Below are positions 1-5,237 of a stretch of 5,237 bases of DNA, one piece after another (the first letter of the stretch is position 1; every line of letters starts with the position of its first letter). Made by a program: the position numbers and the translations under genes. The stretch comes from Bacteroidales bacterium (GTDB taxonomy: Bacteria; Bacteroidota; Bacteroidia; Bacteroidales; JAADJA01), in the NCBI GenBank assembly GCA_021107975.1, contig JAIORT010000759.1, positions 1 through 5,237 of the forward strand, given 5' to 3'. Below the pieces are notes generated by a model, which was not told the origin of the DNA, searched no databases, and worked only from the letters and a program-made list of their open reading frames with translations.

Positions 1-1845
1 TCGGATTTAAGTGGAGGGGATGGGTTTTACCAAATAAATAATATCCCAAATGGTCTTTACGACTTAACTATTACCCATGAGGATTATTTAAGTGAAACAA
101 TTGAGAACGTTGCAATTACCGGATTGCCCGCCCAGCAGGATGTAGAATTAAAATGGGTTGAAATAGATATAAACCCTGCTTCTTTCAATATCAACCTAAA
201 CCCCGACAATACCCTTGAAACCGTTATGAACATCGCAAATACCGGAACAGGGGATTTTATATATAACTGTGAACTTGTTTTTCCAGATAAATCGAAATCC
301 GTAAATATCCTTGTGGTTGACAGGGATATGAGCTGCCATTACTTCTTCGAGGAGGAGCATTATGATGAATGGGAAAATTATGAGACTGCCCTGGATGCCA
401 ACAATTTTTCATATACATACCATGAAGTTTATCATCCGTGGTATGATGGCCCTGACCTGGCAACAATGCAGCAATACGACATAATTATCTGGTTTACAGG
501 TGAGGCTTATGATCAGGATTGCATGACAGGAAACGATGAAAACAACCTCGCTTCATTTATAGATGGTGGGGGACTGCTTTGCCTTTCATCACAGGGCTAT
601 CTAACTAATTATGGTTATAGCACTATTACGCTTGACCCGGGAGAATTTCCTTATGACTATCTCGGGTTAAGGACAGTGGCATTTGGTAATTGGTATGTTT
701 GGTTTACGGGAACCATGGAAGGCGTACCTGGTTCCCTTGCAGAAGGATATACCTGTAATTTTCTCAATCATTATAATAACCCACCAGTGGAGCTTTCAGA
801 GCTCAATGACCATGTAGGAACCGACATGTTTAATTTAACAGACCCTACACCGGAAGGGATTTGTGCACTGCAATATGAAGGAAACGGTTTTAAGTCTGTG
901 TTCTCTACTTTGTCACTTGCTTCGGTTGAAGAAACTTGCAGGGCAGACCTATTAGCTGATATCGTTGAATACTTAGGTAGTCAATGGATATCAATTACCT
1001 CAAATGGATCCGGGCTTGTTCCGGGAGATTCAAAAGGCTCAGTGGATGTCGGGCTTCTGTTTGATGCCACCGGATTAGCAGAAGGCACTTACGAAGCTGA
1101 AATACATGTGAACAGTAATGACCCGGATTCTCTGATAACAATTCCTGTTACACTTAATGTTGTCAGCGGTTCAAATGTTGATCTTAAAATATTTTTAGAA
1201 GGACCGTATAACGTGTCGGATATGAATGTTGATTTGAACAATGACGGACTTTTGCCGTTATCCCAGCCTTATAATGTTTATCCATGGTATTATACAGGCG
1301 TTGAGGATGTAACTTCCATTCCAAACAGTGATATAGTTGACTGGATTCTCGTGGAATACAGGGATGCTCAAAATGCTGCTTCAGCAGGTTCGGGTACAAT
1401 GATTTCGCGTCAGGCAGCTTTTTTACTTAATAATGGCTCAATAGTAGGATTAGATGGTAGTTCATATCTTCAATTCTATAACTCAATAATTCAACAATTA
1501 TTTGTTGTGGTTTGGCACCGCAATCACCTGGGAATATTATCAGCAAACCCACTTACGGAAACAGATGGAACTTATAGTTATGATTTTACAACTGATTCAA
1601 GTAAGGTTTATCTCGGAGAAACCGGATACAAGGAGATCGCATCAGGAATATGGGGAATGGTGGGAAGTGATGGTAATGCCGATGGAGATATTAATAATGC
1701 AGACAAAAATAATATTTGGACAATGCAGGCAGGTATGTCAGGTTACAAACCAGGGGACTATAATATGGATTGTAATGTTAATAATATTGATAAGAACGAT
1801 GTTTGGGTTCCAAATAATGGAAAAGGCACTCAAGTGCCCGACTAA
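1..1845 (+). CDS. Secreted multi-domain protein, 5'-truncated by window edge (Ig-like / Rossmann-like / dockerin-like tail)
   Basis: The frame is open from base 1 to the TAA at 1843-1845 (614 residues visible), so the true start is upstream; the TTG at 124 is internal. Residues 1-45 resemble the end of a carboxypeptidase-regulatory-like beta fold (NGLYDLTITHEDY). Residues 54-96 look like the first half of an Ig-like domain (NPASFNINLNP, IANTGTGDF). Residues 101-326 look like a Rossmann/GATase-like domain (NILVVDRD, YDIIIWFTGE, FIDGGGLLCLSSQG); I see no GxCxG nucleophile elbow, so catalysis is doubtful. Residues 327-387 look like the second Ig half (QWISI, FDATGLAEGTYEAEIHVNSN). Residues 393-614 form a C-terminal module with LEGPYN, VDWILVEYRDA, WHRNHLGILSA and two Asp/Asn-rich Ca-binding-type repeats, ending GKGTQVPD. 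The function is unknown; a secreted or cell-surface adhesin-like or enzyme-associated protein is inferred. Any catalytic domain would be upstream of the window. Confidence 0.85.
   Translation, partial: SDLSGGDGFYQINNIPNGLYDLTITHEDYLSETIENVAITGLPAQQDVELKWVEIDINPASFNINLNPDNTLETVMNIANTGTGDFIYNCELVFPDKSKSVNILVVDRDMSCHYFFEEEHYDEWENYETALDANNFSYTYHEVYHPWYDGPDLATMQQYDIIIWFTGEAYDQDCMTGNDENNLASFIDGGGLLCLSSQGYLTNYGYSTITLDPGEFPYDYLGLRTVAFGNWYVWFTGTMEGVPGSLAEGYTCNFLNHYNNPPVELSELNDHVGTDMFNLTDPTPEGICALQYEGNGFKSVFSTLSLASVEETCRADLLADIVEYLGSQWISITSNGSGLVPGDSKGSVDVGLLFDATGLAEGTYEAEIHVNSNDPDSLITIPVTLNVVSGSNVDLKIFLEGPYNVSDMNVDLNNDGLLPLSQPYNVYPWYYTGVEDVTSIPNSDIVDWILVEYRDAQNAASAGSGTMISRQAAFLLNNGSIVGLDGSSYLQFYNSIIQQLFVVVWHRNHLGILSANPLTETDGTYSYDFTTDSSKVYLGETGYKEIASGIWGMVGSDGNADGDINNADKNNIWTMQAGMSGYKPGDYNMDCNVNNIDKNDVWVPNNGKGTQVPD
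301..978 (+). other. Rossmann/GATase-like domain inserted within an Ig-like domain
   Basis: This is a domain-level note inside the first gene (visible residues 101-326). It starts with a hydrophobic strand and acidic turn (NILVVDRD), then an acidic helix, a second strand with YDIIIWFTGE, a helix and FIDGGGLLCLSSQ. This order matches the non-catalytic GATase1/ThuA-like domains found in bacterial secreted proteins. The Ig-like half before it (through GTGDFIYNCELVFPD) and the half after it (from QWISITSNGSG) together read as one ordinary Ig-like domain of the NtGtg...W-isi...GtY...NDP type. The fold assignment comes from motif pattern only. Confidence 0.6.
1669..1806 (+). other. Pair of dockerin/EF-hand-like Ca-binding repeats
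   Basis: Visible residues 557-574 and 586-602 of the first protein each carry a D-x-N-x-D-x-x-(I/V)-x-x-x-D loop followed by a Trp: DGNADGDINNADKNNIW and DYNMDCNVNNIDKNDVW. The spacing of Asp and Asn is that of calcium-binding dockerin type I or EF-hand-like loops. In the second repeat Cys takes the place of the usual Gly after the third ligand. They lie just before the C-terminus (GKGTQVPD). Calcium binding is inferred; no cohesin partner is visible here. Confidence 0.65.
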
Positions 1846-1854
1846 AATTTTAGT
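1825..1854 (+). terminator. Possible weak terminator or mRNA 3' hairpin at end of first gene
   Basis: GGCAC (1825-1829) pairs with GTGCC (1834-1838) across a TCAA loop, in the last codons of the first gene. It is followed by a perfect 14-base palindrome, ACTAAAATTTTAGT (1841-1854), which covers the stop codon. The T run is short and not directly behind the GC-rich stem, so this is not a textbook intrinsic terminator. It could reduce read-through into the CBS gene or protect the mRNA end, or it could be chance. Confidence 0.25.
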
Positions 1855-1874
1855 AAGAAATAAAAAAATAAAAA

Positions 1875-2540
1875 ATGATAGCCAAGCAACTTTTAACGAC
1901 TTCAATAGTTCCACTAAAGACAACCGAAACAGGCGCTGATGCCTTGTTTTTAATGGATGAAAATAAAATATCGGATTTGCCGGTGGTTGACAATGCTGAA
2001 TATATCGGGTTGATTTCGGAAGGAAATATTTACAACATGAGTGATCCTGATTTGCCCATCGCCGACCAAAAATTATCCTTAAAAAATTGTTATGTTAACG
2101 AACACCAGCATATTTTTGATGTGATAAAAACCATGTCGTCAATGAAACTTACGGTACTTCCTGTTCTTGATGAAAAAAACCACTATATCGGCAGCATTAC
2201 CGTAAACAACCTGCTTGAGTATTTTTCGATAATAACAACCGTTAATAATCCGGGCAGTATTGTTGTTTTGGAACTTAATCAAAATGATTACGTATTATCA
2301 CAAATAGCTCAAATTGTTGAATCGCAGGATGCCAAGATACTAAGCTTATATGTAACTTCTGATAAAGACTCCACAAAGATGGAGGTAACTATGAAAATTA
2401 ATAAAATGGAAATACAATCCTTGATTCAAACATTTAACAGGTATAATTATATTATCAAAGCCACTTATACAGAAGACGAAAATATGTATGACGACCTGCG
2501 CGACAGGTACGACTCATTGATGAATTATCTGAATATCTAA
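1875..2540 (+). CDS. CBS-pair protein with ACT-like C-terminal domain
   Basis: This is a 221-residue soluble protein with no signal peptide or membrane segment, so cytosolic. Residues 1-55 form CBS motif 1 (DLPVVDNAEYIGLIS), residues 70-118 form CBS motif 2 (LTVLPVLDEKNHYIGSIT), and residues 127-198 resemble an ACT-type fold (GSIVVLELNQNDYVLSQIA, then a helix QIVESQDAKILSLYV and strand KMEVTMKIN). The C-terminus is DDLRDRYDSLMNYLNI. CBS pairs usually bind adenine nucleotides and ACT domains often bind amino acids, so a sensory role is plausible, but the ligand and target are unknown. Both motifs have Asn (N51, N112) where an Asp normally contacts the ligand ribose. The ATG at 1875 follows an A-rich leader without a Shine-Dalgarno, as is usual in Bacteroidota, and the alignment of CBS motif 1 begins right at this Met. 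From memory, such proteins in this phylum often sit beside pdxJ or nadK; neither is visible here. The next gene starts 2 bases after the stop, suggesting co-translation. Confidence 0.88.
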   Translation: MIAKQLLTTSIVPLKTTETGADALFLMDENKISDLPVVDNAEYIGLISEGNIYNMSDPDLPIADQKLSLKNCYVNEHQHIFDVIKTMSSMKLTVLPVLDEKNHYIGSITVNNLLEYFSIITTVNNPGSIVVLELNQNDYVLSQIAQIVESQDAKILSLYVTSDKDSTKMEVTMKINKMEIQSLIQTFNRYNYIIKATYTEDENMYDDLRDRYDSLMNYLNI

Positions 2541-2542
2541 GA

Positions 2543-3982
2543 ATGAAATTTCTGCTGACTTTTTTTATTTTACTGCAAGGCACTTGTTTATTTTCAATTG
2601 GTTTTGGAAATACAACTTCCTTTATTAATCCCGACACAATACAAGAACCGGAAAAAGTAATTATCAGGAAAATCACTTTCAAAGGGAATAATATCACTAA
2701 GAACAGGATTATTCAGAGGGAACTGCTGTTTAAAGAAAATGATACGATCCCTGTAAAAGAATTAAGTTACATCTTACAACAAAGCAGGAAAAACCTTGTT
2801 AACACTTCATTATTCAATTTTGTAATATTGGATTCCATCCCTGTTGAGGGTACATCTGACGAGATAGACGTAAACTTTAAATTTATTGAAAGATGGTATA
2901 TATGGCCTGTGCCCATCTTTGAATTTGCCGACCGTAATTTTAATTCCTGGTTAAAAAAAATGGACTGGAGTCGGTTAAACTATGGCGTTTATCTTACATG
3001 GAATAATTTCAGGGGCAGGCGTGAGAAATTGATTGTTTACTCCCGTTTTGGCTACGACGAAAAATATGAGCTTTTTTATAAAATCCCCTATATAAACCGA
3101 AAGCAAACCTGGGGTACAGGTATGGCTATTGGGTTATCGCAAAATCATGAAATGACATATAACTCGATAGATAATAAGGAGGTTTATTATAAAAGTGAAG
3201 ACGTGCATCCGAAAAAAGAGTTTTTTGCTTATGGCGAAGTATATCACAGGAAAGGAATTCATAATACTAACTGGTTTAAACTTGGATATACCAAACTTCA
3301 GTTAACCGATTCGGTTTTAATTTTAAATCCTGATTATTCATTTGGCAGCGCTAACATTAATGAATTCTTTTCGTTTTATTACCAGTACAGAAGCGATTAC
3401 CGCGATTATAAACAATATCCTTTAATTGGTCATTATTTCGACGTATCAACAGATAAAAAAGGATTGGGAATTTTTAACAACCCTGAAGTGAACACCCTTT
3501 TTATACAATCAAATATCAGAAAATATCTGAAAATTAAAGGAAAATTCTTTTATTCAACCGGCTTTTCGACAAAAATTTCACTATTTGGGGATCTGCCCTA
3601 CTATTACGAGAAAGGATTAGGGTATGGAAGAAATTTTATACGAGGTTATGAATATTATGTGATTGACGCTCAGCATTACGGAATTCTAAAAAATAATCTG
3701 CTATTTGAACTGATACCATTGAGAGATTTATCTTTCAATTTTATTAAAACTGAAAAATTCAGCAAATTGTATTACGCTTTTTATATTAATTTATTTACCG
3801 ATATTGGTTATGCTGTTGACAACTATCATACTGCTACAAATCCTCTTGCAAACGAACTCCTTGTAGGCTATGGCATTGGTATTGACTTTGTAACCTATTA
3901 CGATTTTGTTATCAGGTTTGAATACTCTTTAAACATACAAGGTGATGCCGGATTTTTTATCCATTTTATGCCGCCGTTATAA
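2543..3982 (+). CDS. Single-POTRA Omp85/BamA-like outer-membrane protein
   Basis: The protein has 479 residues. Residues 1-22 look like a Sec signal peptide (MKFLLTFFILLQGTCLFSIG); Cys15 lacks a good lipobox (QGTC), so it is probably not a lipoprotein. Residues about 38-117 form one POTRA domain (IRKITFKGNNITKNRIIQREL, then NTSLFNFVILDSIP and IDVNFKFIERW). Residues about 118-479 are rich in alternating aromatic strands, as in a beta barrel, and carry the Omp85 lid-loop signature IRGYEYYVID (R367-G368-Y369), with late strands YGIGIDF and VIRFEYS. BamA has five POTRAs and TamA three, so this is a short member. A role in insertion or export of outer-membrane or secreted proteins is inferred; the substrate is unknown. 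The C-terminus is FIHFMPPL, without the aromatic last residue common in BamA substrates. The gap of 2 bases from the CBS gene implies translational coupling, and moeA follows after 11 bases. Confidence 0.85.
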   Translation: MKFLLTFFILLQGTCLFSIGFGNTTSFINPDTIQEPEKVIIRKITFKGNNITKNRIIQRELLFKENDTIPVKELSYILQQSRKNLVNTSLFNFVILDSIPVEGTSDEIDVNFKFIERWYIWPVPIFEFADRNFNSWLKKMDWSRLNYGVYLTWNNFRGRREKLIVYSRFGYDEKYELFYKIPYINRKQTWGTGMAIGLSQNHEMTYNSIDNKEVYYKSEDVHPKKEFFAYGEVYHRKGIHNTNWFKLGYTKLQLTDSVLILNPDYSFGSANINEFFSFYYQYRSDYRDYKQYPLIGHYFDVSTDKKGLGIFNNPEVNTLFIQSNIRKYLKIKGKFFYSTGFSTKISLFGDLPYYYEKGLGYGRNFIRGYEYYVIDAQHYGILKNNLLFELIPLRDLSFNFIKTEKFSKLYYAFYINLFTDIGYAVDNYHTATNPLANELLVGYGIGIDFVTYYDFVIRFEYSLNIQGDAGFFIHFMPPL

Positions 3983-3993
3983 AAAATAATCTT

Positions 3994-5169
3994 ATGATCA
4001 AGTTTGAAGAAGCATTAAAAATTGTTGAAAATTCCGCTTTTATATTAGATAATGAAAGGGTTGATTTTAAAGAGTCATTGAACAGGGTGCTTGCAGAAGA
4101 TATTAAATCGGATATTGAAATGCCTCCTTTCGATAAATCGGCTGTTGATGGGTATGCATGTAAAAAGGAAGACCTGTTCAACAAACTTGAAGTCATTGAG
4201 ATCATCCCTGCCGGAAAAGTGCCTGAAAAGGATATTGACAAAAATCAGTGTTCAAAAATCATGACCGGCGCTCCCATGCCCAAAGGCGCTGATACTGTTA
4301 TTATGGTGGAAGATGTTGAAGAAACGGGAGAAAATAAAATCAGGTATTTAAAAGATAAAGTTAAAAATAACATCTGTTACAGGGGAGAAGATATAAAAGA
4401 AGATGAAATTGTCCTTAAAAAAGGAACATTGATAAAACCACAGCACATAGCCGTGTTAGCCACCACAGGAAGTGTAAATCCTCTGGTTTACAGGCAGGCG
4501 AAAGTTGCAGTTTTTTCTACCGGTGATGAACTCGTAGAGCCTGAGAAAAAACCGGCTGTTTCCCGGATCAGGAATAGCAATGCATACCAACTGCTTGCTA
4601 TGGTCAAAAATGTAGGTGCTATTCCCGAATATACCGGCATTGCTTCAGATACGGAAGACTCAACCAGGGAAATGATATTAAAAGCTTTTGAAAAAAATGA
4701 CATAGTTATATTATCAGGTGGTGTGTCAATGGGTGATTTTGACTATGTGCCACAAATATTGGAAGAGCTTGGTGTGGAACTGAGATTTAAAAGCATTGCT
4801 GTTCAGCCTGGCAAGCCAACGGTTTTTGGTATCAGAGAAAAACAGTTTATTTTCGGTTTACCGGGAAACCCGGTTTCTTCTTTTGTTCAGTTCGAGTTGT
4901 TGGTGAAACCTTTTATTTATAGATTATCCGGATTTAATTATATCCCTGTACAAATCAATTTACCAATGGGTAAAGATTATATCAGGAAAAGATCGACCCG
5001 TTTATCGTGGCTGCCTGTTCGAATAAGTGATAATAGCGAGGTATTTCCGATGGATTATCATGGTTCGGCACATATTAATTCACTAACAAAAGCTGATGGA
5101 CTGATTTCAATACCTATTGGAAAAACTACATTAACTAAAGGGGAATTAGTGGATGTACGACAGATTTAA
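3994..5169 (+). CDS. moeA: Molybdopterin molybdenumtransferase MoeA
   Basis: MoeA inserts molybdate into adenylated molybdopterin (MPT-AMP) to give the molybdenum cofactor in the cytosol. The 391-residue length is close to the roughly 400 usual for the family. Residues 1-160 form the N-terminal domains, with MPPFDKSAVDGYA (43-55), IMTGAPMPKGADTVIMVE (89-106) and RGEDI (130-134). Residues 169-306 form the MoCF-biosynthesis (MogA-like) domain, with VFSTGDEL, SGGVSMGDFDYV (241-252), QPGKP (271-275) and FGLPGNPVSSF (287-297). Residues about 318-390 are the C-terminal beta domain, with HGSAHINSLTKADGLISIP. All core motifs are present, so the enzyme is probably active. The residue before PGKP is Gln271, where E. 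coli has a Lys; I believe this variant is common in other MoeA lineages. The ATG at 3994 lies 11 bases after the previous stop and the conserved N-terminus (FEEALKIV) starts just behind it. No other cofactor-synthesis gene is in the window. Confidence 0.97.
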   Translation: MIKFEEALKIVENSAFILDNERVDFKESLNRVLAEDIKSDIEMPPFDKSAVDGYACKKEDLFNKLEVIEIIPAGKVPEKDIDKNQCSKIMTGAPMPKGADTVIMVEDVEETGENKIRYLKDKVKNNICYRGEDIKEDEIVLKKGTLIKPQHIAVLATTGSVNPLVYRQAKVAVFSTGDELVEPEKKPAVSRIRNSNAYQLLAMVKNVGAIPEYTGIASDTEDSTREMILKAFEKNDIVILSGGVSMGDFDYVPQILEELGVELRFKSIAVQPGKPTVFGIREKQFIFGLPGNPVSSFVQFELLVKPFIYRLSGFNYIPVQINLPMGKDYIRKRSTRLSWLPVRISDNSEVFPMDYHGSAHINSLTKADGLISIPIGKTTLTKGELVDVRQI

Positions 5170-5170
5170 C

Positions 5171-5197
5171 ATTGAATTGAAAATTATTTTATCTTTA
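5171..5197 (+). promoter_or_regulatory. Weak Bacteroidota-type promoter candidate
   Basis: TATCTTTA (5190-5197) matches the Bacteroidota -7 element TAnnTTTG except for its last base. An ATTG at 5171-5174 could serve as the -33 element, but the 15-base gap is shorter than the usual 19 or so. It would drive a gene beyond the right edge. The AT-rich composition makes chance matches easy. Confidence 0.25.
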
Positions 5198-5214
5198 TGA
5201 ATTGTAAATAATTT
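5181..5214. repeat. AT-only inverted repeat downstream of moeA
   Basis: AAATTATTT (5181-5189) and AAATAATTT (5206-5214) are perfect 9-base inverted arms around a 16-base spacer, in the 68 non-coding bases after moeA. The arms contain no G or C and no T run follows, so it is a poor intrinsic terminator. It overlaps the promoter-like element and could be an operator-like site or chance. Confidence 0.3.
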
Positions 5215-5237
5215 ATGTGCCTTCACAACAGACTGTT

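Noticed and set aside
541..620. Catalytic class I glutamine amidotransferase site around GGLLCLSSQG in the first protein
   Set aside because: The Cys is not in a GxCxG nucleophile elbow and no matching His/Glu pair is evident, so only the fold resembles that family.
1502..1939. A 145-codon open frame on the + strand overlapping the end of the first gene and the start of the CBS gene
   Set aside because: It lies in another frame over two well-supported genes, has low-complexity content and no recognisable motif.
2543..2608. Possible lipoprotein signal with Cys15 in the POTRA protein
   Set aside because: The residues before the Cys (QGT) do not fit the lipobox, and a barrel protein would be expected to have an ordinary signal peptide.
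3966..4241. A 91-codon open frame on the - strand opposite the start of moeA
   Set aside because: It is antisense to the conserved moeA N-terminus, and its Ser-rich content reflects the opposite strand of moeA codons.
4860..4874. ACCGGG-AAA-CCCGGT hairpin followed by a T-rich stretch inside moeA, resembling an intrinsic terminator
   Set aside because: It encodes the invariant LPGNP motif and following Val-Ser-Ser-Phe, so the codons explain it; the stem is short and the T tract is broken by C and G.
5215..5237. ATG at 5215 open to the right edge (MCLHNRL)
   Set aside because: Only seven full codons are visible, with no ribosome-binding signal or recognisable N-terminus, so a gene start cannot be supported.

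Overview
The window looks like a piece of a Bacteroidota (Bacteroidetes) chromosome. The DNA is AT-rich and all genes lie on the + strand with short gaps. Start codons have A/T-rich leaders with no clear Shine-Dalgarno sequence. The protein types also fit: a secreted multi-domain protein with a Ca-binding-type C-terminus, a CBS-ACT protein of a kind familiar from this phylum, and a short POTRA/Omp85 protein. The phylum call is an inference from gene content and style. I saw no rRNA, tRNA, CRISPR array, insertion sequence or phage gene.

Layout: (1) bases 1-1845 are the 3' part of a large secreted or surface protein whose start lies outside the window. It holds the end of a carboxypeptidase-regulatory-like fold, an Ig-like domain that appears to be split by an inserted Rossmann/GATase-like domain, and a long C-terminal module ending in two dockerin/EF-hand-like repeats. 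(2) Bases 1875-2540 encode a 221-residue protein with two CBS motifs and an ACT-like tail. (3) Bases 2543-3982 encode a 479-residue outer-membrane protein with a signal peptide, one POTRA domain and an Omp85-type barrel. (4) Bases 3994-5169 encode MoeA, the molybdenum insertase of molybdenum cofactor synthesis. The last 68 bases are non-coding as far as can be seen, with an AT-only inverted repeat and a weak promoter-like element.

The last three genes are separated by 2 and 11 bases and probably share a transcript. The first gene ends 29 bases before the CBS gene, with a small GC-rich hairpin over its last codons and a palindrome over its stop, so it may be a separate unit. No single pathway joins the four products: one is extracellular, one a putative cytosolic sensor, one in the outer membrane and one a cofactor enzyme. 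I do not see a clear new defence or mobile system. The most unusual points are the nested domain architecture of the first protein, the loss of the usual ligand-binding Asp in both CBS motifs, and the tight coupling of the CBS-ACT gene to a mini-Omp85 gene.
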